64,000 nucleotides of DNA. It comes from Limimonas halophila (GTDB taxonomy: Bacteria > Pseudomonadota > Alphaproteobacteria > Kiloniellales > Rhodovibrionaceae). The stretch is taken from positions 1 through 64,000 of the forward strand of contig NZ_FNCE01000003.1 of the NCBI RefSeq assembly GCF_900100655.1, in the 5' to 3' direction. The first letter of the stretch is position 1; every line of letters begins with the position of its first letter. The notes under the pieces were generated by a model. The model saw only the letters and a list, made by a program, of their open reading frames with translations. It ran no database searches and was not told where the DNA came from. A program made the position numbers and the translations under genes. Shown here in pieces: positions 32,682 through 40,316 of the stretch.

Positions 32682-33518
32682 ATGGCTTCGAGGGAAACGG
32701 ACGAGACGGGTACCGGCCTGCATGCGGCCGGGATCACTGTGGTGCGCGGCGGCCGCCCCATTTTGCGGGACGTGGACGTGCGTCTCGCCACGGGCGGGGT
32801 CATGGCGGTCTGCGGCGCCAACGGGTCCGGCAAGAGCACCCTGCTTGCGGCGCTCGCGGGGCTCGTGCCCGTGGCGGCGGGAAGCGTCAGCGTGGACGGC
32901 GAGGCCATTCACAGGCTGCGCCGGCGCGAGGTCGCGCGCCGCATCGCGGTGCTCACCCAGGGTGCGCCCGCCGCGGAGGGCTTCAGCGTGCGCGAACTGG
33001 TGCACTTGGGCCGCCACCCCTGGCGCGGGCCGCTCCAGCCGGCGGGCCGCGAAGACCGCAGGGCCGTGGAGTGGGCGCTCGATGTCACGGGCACCGCGGC
33101 GCTCGCCGAGCGCGATGTGATCACGCTCTCCGGCGGCGAGCGCCAGCGCGCCCATCTGGCGATGGCGCTGGCCCAGGGGTGTAGCTACCTCCTGCTCGAC
33201 GAGCCGACCACCTATCTCGATCCGCGCCATCAGCTCGACATTCTCCACCTCGTGCGCGAGCTCAACCGCACGCACGGCTTGAGCGTGCTGTGGGTGCTCC
33301 ACGACCTGAACCAGGCGGCCCATTATTCGGACCGCGTGGTCGTGCTGGCCGAGGGCCGCGTACAGGCCGACGGTCCGCCGGCCGAGGCGCTGCACCCCGA
33401 CCACGTGGCGGCGGCGTTCAATCTGCGCGTCCTGCGCCTGCCGCATCCCGAAACCGGCCAGCCCCTGTGCGTGCCGAGCGCCGAGCAGGACGCCCCGCTT
33501 CGCCCGGACGCGCCATGA
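32682..33518 (+). CDS. Iron-siderophore ABC transporter ATPase (FhuC-like)
   Basis: 278 residues. Walker A is GANGSGKSTL (45-54), the Q-loop region QGAPAAEG follows, the signature is LSGGERQRAHLAMAL, and YLLLDEPTTYLD is Walker B plus the D-loop. The order FhuC, fused FhuB, FhuF, with FhuD-like and a TonB receptor, identifies an iron-siderophore importer. Its stop overlaps the permease start (ATGA). A gggagcgg ribosome site precedes it. Confidence 0.92.
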   Translation: MASRETDETGTGLHAAGITVVRGGRPILRDVDVRLATGGVMAVCGANGSGKSTLLAALAGLVPVAAGSVSVDGEAIHRLRRREVARRIAVLTQGAPAAEGFSVRELVHLGRHPWRGPLQPAGREDRRAVEWALDVTGTAALAERDVITLSGGERQRAHLAMALAQGCSYLLLDEPTTYLDPRHQLDILHLVRELNRTHGLSVLWVLHDLNQAAHYSDRVVVLAEGRVQADGPPAEALHPDHVAAAFNLRVLRLPHPETGQPLCVPSAEQDAPLRPDAP

Positions 33519-35542
33519 CGACGGCCGGCGCCGGCTTCCCCACCGCCGCGCGTTGCGCCGTCGCCCCCGGCGTGTGGGCGGCCGTGCTGGGCGCGGTGCT
33601 CCTGCCGCTCGCCGCGCTCGGGCACGCGGGCCTGGAGGCGCCGTGGTCGCCCGCGGACGTCTGGGCCGCCGTCGCCGGCGGGGAGTCGCCCTTCGGTCCC
33701 CTGATCCGGGAGGTGCGCCTGCCGCGCACGGCCGCGGCCTGCCTCGCGGGCGCCATGCTCGCGCTCTCCGGCGTCGTCTTCCAGGCGCTGACGGGCAACG
33801 TCCTGGCCGCGCCCGGTGTGCTGGGCGTGACCACCGGCGCGAACGTCGGGCTGGTCGCGGCGCTGCTGCTGTGGCCCGGCGCGGCGCTGGTGCCCGCGCT
33901 GCCGGCGTTCCTCGGCGGCCTCGCGGCGGCGGCGATCACAGCCGGCGTGGCGCGCGCGGCCGGCGGCGGGCCGACGCAGCTCATCCTCGCGGGGATCGCG
34001 GTCTCGCTGGCGGGCACGGCCCTCAGCACGGCGCTGGCGTTGTTCGACACCGAGCGCGTCGCGGGGGTCTTCGTGTGGAGCGCCGGGGACGTGGCGCAGG
34101 GCTCCTGGCACGCCGTCGCCGTGGCGGCCGCCGCGCTCGCGCCGCTGGGCCTCGGGCTGGCGGCGCTCGCGCGTTCGCTCGACCGCATGCGCCTGGGCGC
34201 GACCGAAGCGGCGGCGCTCGGCGTGGCCGTGACCCCCGTGCGCTTGGGCGCCGGGGCGCTGGCCGTGCTGATGGCGGCGCTGGCGGTTTCGATGGTCGGG
34301 CCGATCGCCTTTCTCGGCCTGGTCGTGCCCAACGCCCTGCGCGCGCTGGGCATCGCGCGGCCCGCGGCGCTGGCGCCGCCGGCGGCCGCGTGGGGAGCCC
34401 TCCTCCTGCTGGGCGCCGACGCCGTGAGCCTTGCGCTCGACGCCGGGGCGACGTTTTCGGCGGGGCTCGTCACCGCGCTGATCGGCGCGCCCGTCCTGGT
34501 CGCCCTGGTGGCCCGCCGGGCGCCCGCCGAGGGCCGCGGCACGGGGCTGCCGGGGCGACGGCGCAGCCCGCCGCCCGTCGCCATCGCCGCCGGGGCGGTC
34601 GGCGTTCCGCTGCTTCTGGCCGCGAGCGTCGCGACGGGTGCGACGGGACCGCCGGCGCTCGACAGCGTCCTGGCGGCTGTGGGGGCCCTCGATGCCGGCC
34701 AGGTGCCCGCGCACGTCCTCGACCAGCGCCTGCCGCGCACGACCGTGGCGCTGCTGGCCGGCGCGTTCCTGGCGCTGGCGGGCGTGCTGCTCCAGGGCGT
34801 CGTGCGCAACCCGCTGGCCGGCCCGGAGGTGCTGGGGCTGACGCAGGGCGCGGGGTTGGCGGTGGTCGCGGCCGTGCTGCTGCTGCCCGGCACGGGCCGC
34901 GAAGCGCTTCAGCTCGCCGCCGTCGCCGGCGCCGCGGCGGCACTGATCGTGGTCACGCTGGCGGCCGGACGCGCCAGCGCGCCCGTGCGGCTGGCCCTGG
35001 TGGGGGTGGCGATCTCGGGCGTTGCCGCGTCCCTCGCCGCCGTGGCCGTGCACGCGGCGGGGCTGCGCGGGGCGGAGGTGCTCACCTGGCTGGCCGGCAG
35101 CACCTACGCGCGCGGCTGGCCGGCCGTGGCGAGCGCGCTGCCGGGGTTGGCGCTGTGGCTGCCGGCCGCGCTGCTGGCCCGGCGCCTGGACGTGCTGCGC
35201 CTGGGCGACGCGCACGCGGGCGCGCTGGGCATGCGCGCCGGGACGACCCGGCGTACGGCCCTGGCGACGGCGGCGCTGGCGGCGGGTGCGGCCGTCGCGA
35301 TCGTCGGCCCGGTCGCGTTCGTGGGGCTGGTGGCGCCGCACGCTGCGCGCCTCCTCGTGGGCGGCCGGCACGGGCCGCTCCTGGCCGTGGCGCCGCTGCT
35401 CGGCGGCGGGCTGTTGGCGGTGGCGGATCTTGTCGGCCGCAGCGTCCTGGCGCCGACCGAGGTGCCGGCGGGCGTGGTCACGGCGCTGCTGGGCGCGCCC
35501 TATTTCCTCGGACTCCTGGCGCTCGGGGGGCGGCGCGCATGA
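33515..35542 (+). CDS. Fused FhuB-type iron-siderophore permease
   Basis: 675 residues, two FecCD permease domains in tandem (about 20-335 and 350-675), giving roughly 20 membrane segments. Each half carries the LPRTxxAxLAGAxLALSGxxxQ motif (LPRTAAACLAGAMLALSGVVFQ and LPRTTVALLAGAFLALAGVLLQ) and the coupling-helix glycine region (IAFLGLVVPN, VAFVGLVAPH). Most siderophore importers use a homodimer of one-domain permeases; fusion is the FhuB pattern and suggests hydroxamate-type substrates. It overlaps both neighbours by 4 bp. Confidence 0.93.
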   Translation: MTTAGAGFPTAARCAVAPGVWAAVLGAVLLPLAALGHAGLEAPWSPADVWAAVAGGESPFGPLIREVRLPRTAAACLAGAMLALSGVVFQALTGNVLAAPGVLGVTTGANVGLVAALLLWPGAALVPALPAFLGGLAAAAITAGVARAAGGGPTQLILAGIAVSLAGTALSTALALFDTERVAGVFVWSAGDVAQGSWHAVAVAAAALAPLGLGLAALARSLDRMRLGATEAAALGVAVTPVRLGAGALAVLMAALAVSMVGPIAFLGLVVPNALRALGIARPAALAPPAAAWGALLLLGADAVSLALDAGATFSAGLVTALIGAPVLVALVARRAPAEGRGTGLPGRRRSPPPVAIAAGAVGVPLLLAASVATGATGPPALDSVLAAVGALDAGQVPAHVLDQRLPRTTVALLAGAFLALAGVLLQGVVRNPLAGPEVLGLTQGAGLAVVAAVLLLPGTGREALQLAAVAGAAAALIVVTLAAGRASAPVRLALVGVAISGVAASLAAVAVHAAGLRGAEVLTWLAGSTYARGWPAVASALPGLALWLPAALLARRLDVLRLGDAHAGALGMRAGTTRRTALATAALAAGAAVAIVGPVAFVGLVAPHAARLLVGGRHGPLLAVAPLLGGGLLAVADLVGRSVLAPTEVPAGVVTALLGAPYFLGLLALGGRRA

Positions 35543-36309
35543 TCCGCCAACTGCCCCACGCGGGTCCGGTCGCGGTGGCGCGCCGCCTGATCGGCCCGAT
35601 CCCGCCCGCCGCCGCGATCCCGGTCTACGGCATGTCGCTGGCGCCGCCGGCGCGGCTCGCCGGCTCACCCCTGATCCCCGATCGCCTGGAGGCCGCGCTG
35701 GCGGGCTACGCCGCGGGCTGGAGCGACCCGGAACCGCGCGCCGTGGCGACGCAGTTCAGCAAGTACTGGTTCCGCGCGGCGATCCCGCCGGTCGTGGTGT
35801 GTGCCGCCGCCGGGCGCGCGGCCCCCGAGGTGGCGCCCGACGCCCTGCGCGTGGAACCGGACGGCGCGGGCATCCCCTTCCTCGTGGCGCCGGACGATCC
35901 GGCCATCGGGATTGCGCCCGCGGACGGGGCGGCGCTCATGGACCGCCTCGTGCGCGGGCATCTGGAGCCGGTCGTCGCCGCGCTGGCCGCGCGGTCGGGG
36001 CTGGCGCCGCGCGTGTTCTGGTCGAACGCGGGCAACGTGATCGCGTGGTACCTGGAACAACTCCGCGCCCAGCCCGCCACCGCGGACGCGGCGCGGGCGC
36101 TCGCCGCGCACTGGGTGGAGGCGACGGCCAACCCGCACTTCGACGGCCGCAACCCGATGTCCAAGCCGGTGATCGACACCACGGACGCCCACGGCCGCCC
36201 CGTACGCCGCCGGCGGGTGTGTTGCGCCCGCTACCTCTCCGCCGAACTGGACGTCTGCGGCTCCTGTCCGCTCAGCAGCGCCCCGGCGGCGCGCCGCGCG
36301 AAGCGCTGA
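35539..36309 (+). CDS. Siderophore-iron reductase (FhuF-like)
   Basis: 256 residues. The C-terminal RRVCCARYLSAELDVCGSCPL is the unusual CC-x10-C-x2-C [2Fe-2S] motif of FhuF. The middle holds the family's helical domain with RVFWSNAGNVIAWYLEQL and NPMSKPV. FhuF releases iron from ferric siderophores in the cytoplasm by reduction. It is coupled to the permease gene. Its last 79 bp overlap the 3' end of the opposite-strand binding-protein gene, and the cysteine motif lies within that overlap, so the reading frame there is certain. Confidence 0.9.
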   Translation: MIRQLPHAGPVAVARRLIGPIPPAAAIPVYGMSLAPPARLAGSPLIPDRLEAALAGYAAGWSDPEPRAVATQFSKYWFRAAIPPVVVCAAAGRAAPEVAPDALRVEPDGAGIPFLVAPDDPAIGIAPADGAALMDRLVRGHLEPVVAALAARSGLAPRVFWSNAGNVIAWYLEQLRAQPATADAARALAAHWVEATANPHFDGRNPMSKPVIDTTDAHGRPVRRRRVCCARYLSAELDVCGSCPLSSAPAARRAKR

Positions 36310-37208
36310 GCCGTGGCGACGCCGCCGAAGGGTGCGGTGTCGCGCGAAAGCAGGTGCATCCGTCCCGCGCGAGCCGCGGGAACCGCCCGCCATGCCGAGG
36401 CGCGCGGGCCGCTCTCCCACGGCGGGGTTTCGTGGTGCGAAACGAACAGCCCGTGCGCTTCCCCCAGCCGCGCCAGTCCCGTGAGCCCCACAGTGTCGAA
36501 GCCGTAGCGTTCCGGGGTGCCGTCCCAGGCGTAGCGGAGCCCCAAGTCGGTGAGAATCCGCGGGGCCATCGCGTTGCGGGTGAACACACGGTACCGGGAC
36601 GCGCCCGGCAGGGAGCTGGCGACGAAGGCCCGGTCGTCCGCGAACCCGGCGTCGGCAAGCTGCCGGCGCTGGGCGGCGAGGGTCGCGTCCAGCTCTTCCA
36701 GGCGCGTCTCGGCTTCGCCCTCTCGGCCCACGGCGCGGGCCAGGGTCCGCGTAAGCTCGCGCATGTGATCCAGGCGATCCGAGACGCCGCCGGGATAGAA
36801 CCGCAGCAGCAGCGTGGGCGCGATTTCGGCCAGGCGCTCGCGGATGCCGCCGTGGCGGAATTCCGCTCCGACGATAAGGTCCGGTTCCAGCTTGGCGATG
36901 CGTTCGAGGCTCGGCTCCTGGCGCCGGCCCACCGGTGTCACCCCCGCCAGCGCCTGGGCGCGGATGTTCACATAGCGGCGGTATTCGGCCGGGGCCGCCA
37001 CGCCCGCCGGCGGCACATCCAGCACCAGCAGCGTCTCGGTCACGGCGTGGACCAGGGACACCACCCGCTCGGCCGGGCCGTCGAGGCGCACGGGAGCGGC
37101 GGCGTGCCGGTCGAGGGTGAGGCCGCCGGCCGCGCGTGACGGCGACAGGGCCAGGAGTGTGAGCACGGCACACGCGATCGCCGCCGCGCGGCATGTGTTG
37201 GCAGGCAT
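36231..37208 (-). CDS. Periplasmic iron-siderophore binding protein (FhuD-like)
   Basis: 325 residues. A signal peptide covers about residues 1-27 (CRAAAIACAVLTLLALSPSRAAGG). The mature protein begins the class III binding fold with RVVSLVHAVTETLLVLDVPPAGVA, LERIAKLEPDLIVG, and the long helix LDHMRELTRTLARAVG joining the lobes, ending with SGPRASAWRAVPAARAGRMHLL. It would deliver ferric siderophore to the fused permease. It is divergent from the TonB receptor, sharing the Fur site, and convergent and overlapping with the FhuF gene. Confidence 0.88.
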   Translation of the reverse strand: MPANTCRAAAIACAVLTLLALSPSRAAGGLTLDRHAAAPVRLDGPAERVVSLVHAVTETLLVLDVPPAGVAAPAEYRRYVNIRAQALAGVTPVGRRQEPSLERIAKLEPDLIVGAEFRHGGIRERLAEIAPTLLLRFYPGGVSDRLDHMRELTRTLARAVGREGEAETRLEELDATLAAQRRQLADAGFADDRAFVASSLPGASRYRVFTRNAMAPRILTDLGLRYAWDGTPERYGFDTVGLTGLARLGEAHGLFVSHHETPPWESGPRASAWRAVPAARAGRMHLLSRDTAPFGGVATAQRFARRAAGALLSGQEPQTSSSAER

Positions 37209-37261
37209 GCGGCTTCCTTCCGGATCTGGCCGGGACAGGCTGGCAAGCTTTCAGTGTTCGT

Positions 37262-37280
37262 GCAAATGATATTCATTTGC
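37262..37280. promoter_or_regulatory. Fur box between the divergent siderophore genes
   Basis: gcaaatgaTATtcatttgc is a perfect 8-bp inverted repeat around TAT and closely follows the Fur consensus. It is the only AT-rich patch in a 165-bp divergent gap and lies 54 bp from the binding-protein start and 94 bp from the receptor start. It predicts iron repression of both. Confidence 0.85.
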
Positions 37281-37373
37281 ATTTGTTGCCCTGCGGCATT
37301 AGGTTCCCCGACCCGCGGCGGCCGGGGGCCGGCGCATCGCGCAACGACAACGGCACACACTCGGGGGTTTTCC

Positions 37374-39470
37374 ATGAAGGATCGCGAGGGGGGTGCGCCC
37401 GCCCGGCTGGCGGCGCTCGTGCTCGCCGGCACAGCCGTGGCGGCCGGACCGGCGGGCGCCCAGACGAACCCCGACGAGGGCGGGACGGAGCTGGAGCCCG
37501 TCGTCGTTTCCACAACCCGTGTCGACACGCCCGTCTCCGACCTCACGCGTTCGGTGACGCGCATCGACCGCGAGCAGTTGCAGCAGCAGTCGCGCCTGGA
37601 ACGCAACCTGGGCGACATCCTGGGCAGCCAGGTTCCGGGCATGGCGACGGGATTCCAGGGCCTGTCGAACTTTTCCCAGACGTTGCGGGGCCGCAACTTC
37701 CAGACCCTGCTCGACGGCGTTCCCCAGAACGCGCCGCTGCGCGCCACCAGCCGCCACCTTAACACCGCCTCGGTGGAAACCATCGAGCGCGTGGAGGTGA
37801 TCCGCGGTGGCACGGCGGTCTACGGCTTCGGCGCGACCGGCGGGTTGGTGAACCTGATCACGCGCCGCCCCGAGAAGGGCGCCTTCAACGCCAACTCGTC
37901 GGCGGGCATCAGTTTTTCCACGCAGCATCCGGACGATTCCTTCCAGTACACCACGAGCCACGGCATCTCCGGCCGCAGCGGCCAAGTCGACTACGTGCTG
38001 CAGGGCAACTTCGCCAAGCGCGAGAGCTTTTTCGACGCGGACGGCGACCGCATCCCGCCGGACCCCTTCGCCAACCAGGGCGGGCTCGCGGAAAGCGATG
38101 AATACGACATCTTCGGCAAGCTCGGCTACACCTTCGGCGGCGGCGAGCAGCGCATCGAGCTGATGGCCAACCGTTTCGAGCTGAAGCAGTCGCCCGACTT
38201 CACCTTCGCAAACGGCGATCCCGCCGAGAACGAGGAGGCCGAAGCCGTTCCGGGCAGCATCAACACTGTCGATCCCGGCAACGAGATCACCACGATCGCC
38301 ACGACCTATACCAACGACGAGATCCTGGGCAGTTCGCTCAAGGCGAAGGTGTATTACAACGACACCTCTTTCATCTTCCCCAAGTTCCCGGGCTTCACCC
38401 AGACCAAGGTGGAATCGGAAAAGTTCGGCAGCCGCACCACCGTGGAAACCCCCTTCGCGCTGGCGGGCGTCGACGCCACGGCCGTGTGGGGCGTCGACTT
38501 TCTGTACGACGAAACCACGCAGCCGGGGATCGACGGCCCCACCACGGTGCCGGAAATGGAGCAGGCTTCGGTGGCGGCGTTCGGTGAACTGGAAGTGCCC
38601 GTTGGTTCGTGGGGCCGGATTCGAGCGGGCCTGCGCCAGGAGCACATCGGCGTCGACATCGCGTCGGTCACGAACCGCCTGGGCCGGGACATCGATGCCG
38701 GTGATCTGACGTTCAACGAAACGCTCGTGAACGTCTCGGGCGTCGCGTTCGTGAGCCGGCGTGTCGAAGTCTTCGGCAGCTTCAGTCAGGGCTTCGCCGT
38801 GAACGACATCGGGCGCCTGGTTCAGAACAACCAGACCATCGACGGCGCCGGCGAGCTGTCGGACGAGGCCGAGAAGGTCGACAACTTCGAGCTGGGCGTG
38901 CGCGGGCGCACGCGCACCGCCGAAGCCTCCGTCGCGGCGTTCTACTCCAGCTCGGACAACGGCCGCACCTTCGACCAGGATCTGAACCTCGTCACCCAAC
39001 CCGAGCGCATCTGGGGCGTGGAAGCGACGGCCGACTACGATCCCACGCGGCGCTGGGGTGTCGGCGGAACGGTCACCTGGCTGGAAGGCGAGGTGGACAC
39101 CGACGATGACGATTCCTTCGAAAGCGACCTCCCCACCACGCGCATCCCGCCGCTCAAGCTGACCGCTCACGCCGAGTATTCGCCCGTCCGGTGGTGGGAC
39201 ATGCGCCTGCAAGGGCTGTTTTCGGGCGACCGCACCTCCGACGGCACCGGCTTCGGTCACGGTCCGGTCAACGACTTCACGGTTCTGAACCTGGTGTCCG
39301 CGTTCGACACCGGCTTCGGCCAGATCGACGTGGCCGTGAGCAACCTCTTGAACAACGACTTCTTCCCGGTTTCCAGCCAGGCCTCCGGCCGGGCGCCCAG
39401 CAATCGCCCGTCCACCTTCACGAAGGCCCCGGGGCGGCGCGTCTCGCTCACCTACAGCGTCGAGTGGTAG
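37374..39470 (+). CDS. TonB-dependent siderophore receptor
   Basis: 698 residues. A signal peptide ends near residue 31 (VLAGTAVAAGPAGAQ). A TonB-box-like stretch (LEPVVVSTTRVDTPV) precedes the plug domain (RIDREQLQQQ, LRGRNFQTLLDGVPQ, RVEVIRGGTAVYGFGATGGLVNLITRR). The barrel ends in an aromatic-tipped VSLTYSVEW, as outer-membrane barrels need. It imports ferric siderophore, probably the same one handled by the fused FhuB system. It lies downstream of the Fur box. Confidence 0.94.
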   Translation: MKDREGGAPARLAALVLAGTAVAAGPAGAQTNPDEGGTELEPVVVSTTRVDTPVSDLTRSVTRIDREQLQQQSRLERNLGDILGSQVPGMATGFQGLSNFSQTLRGRNFQTLLDGVPQNAPLRATSRHLNTASVETIERVEVIRGGTAVYGFGATGGLVNLITRRPEKGAFNANSSAGISFSTQHPDDSFQYTTSHGISGRSGQVDYVLQGNFAKRESFFDADGDRIPPDPFANQGGLAESDEYDIFGKLGYTFGGGEQRIELMANRFELKQSPDFTFANGDPAENEEAEAVPGSINTVDPGNEITTIATTYTNDEILGSSLKAKVYYNDTSFIFPKFPGFTQTKVESEKFGSRTTVETPFALAGVDATAVWGVDFLYDETTQPGIDGPTTVPEMEQASVAAFGELEVPVGSWGRIRAGLRQEHIGVDIASVTNRLGRDIDAGDLTFNETLVNVSGVAFVSRRVEVFGSFSQGFAVNDIGRLVQNNQTIDGAGELSDEAEKVDNFELGVRGRTRTAEASVAAFYSSSDNGRTFDQDLNLVTQPERIWGVEATADYDPTRRWGVGGTVTWLEGEVDTDDDDSFESDLPTTRIPPLKLTAHAEYSPVRWWDMRLQGLFSGDRTSDGTGFGHGPVNDFTVLNLVSAFDTGFGQIDVAVSNLLNNDFFPVSSQASGRAPSNRPSTFTKAPGRRVSLTYSVEW

Positions 39471-39602
39471 AGGGGGCGCGCCCCGTCAGCCGATCAACGG
39501 CCCGCGTCCCGACCACCGGGGCGCGGGCGCCGTCCGCTCGCGGCACGGATGGGCATTCGGCGGCTGGCCGGCGCGATGGGCCGCCGGGCGGTCGGGGCAA
39601 GC

Positions 39603-40172
39603 TTAGGCGTGGCCGGCGTGGCCGGACAGGCTGCTCGGGTCGAACCCGAGCTTGCCGATGGCGCGTTCCCACGTGCCGTCCGTTGCCGTGCCGAAGATCA
39701 GCTCCTCGTCGGCCGCGACGTTGAGCCAGCCGTTGGCCTGGATCTCCTGGTCCAGCTGGCCGGGGCCCCAGCCGGCGTACCCCAGCGCCAGCAGGTGGCG
39801 GCGGGGACCCTGGTAATGGGCGATGTCGCGCAGCACGTCGAGCGTGGCGGTGAGCGCCATTTCGTCCGTGACCTGCAGCGAGCCCTCCTGCACGTAGTCG
39901 GTGGAGTGCAGAACGAATCCCCGGCTGGTTTCCACGGGGCCGCCGAAGTGGATGCCGACGTCCGTGCGCGCGCCCTCGGTCTCGATGCCGACCTGATCCA
40001 GCAACTCGGCGAAGGTCAGCGCGTTGACCAGCTTGTTCACGATCAACCCCATGGCGCCCTCGTCGTTGTGGGCGCAGACATAGATGACCGCGCGTTCGAA
40101 GCGCGGATCGCCCATCGTGGGCATCGCGACGAGCAGCTGTCCGGTCAGCGAGGTGGCTTCCGTGTGCGCCAT
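39603..40172 (-). CDS. YqgE/AlgH family protein
   Basis: 189 residues, DUF179. GQLLVAMPTMGDPRFERAVIYVCAHNDEGAMGLIVNK is the family N-terminal motif, with FGGPVETSRGFVLHS, ALGYAGWGPGQLDQEIQANGWL following. Function is not settled; AlgH was named in Pseudomonas alginate control. It is cytoplasmic and divergent from the DsbD-like gene. Confidence 0.93.
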   Translation of the reverse strand: MAHTEATSLTGQLLVAMPTMGDPRFERAVIYVCAHNDEGAMGLIVNKLVNALTFAELLDQVGIETEGARTDVGIHFGGPVETSRGFVLHSTDYVQEGSLQVTDEMALTATLDVLRDIAHYQGPRRHLLALGYAGWGPGQLDQEIQANGWLNVAADEELIFGTATDGTWERAIGKLGFDPSSLSGHAGHA

Positions 40173-40316
40173 CTCGACCCCACCTTTATACACGCGGCGC
40201 GCGCAGCGCCGATGGGTTTGTGGCACGCTCACCAAGCCGTGAATCCGACGACGCTTGGCTGCATCCCATATAGGATGCTGACAGGTGCACGTTAACGCCC
40301 GGTTGGAGGCAACGCG

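Noticed and set aside
36231-36309. Sequencing frameshift explaining the FhuF and binding-protein overlap
   Set aside because: The FhuF cysteine motif is intact in the overlap and the binding protein already has its expected C-terminal motif before it, so both frames look genuine.
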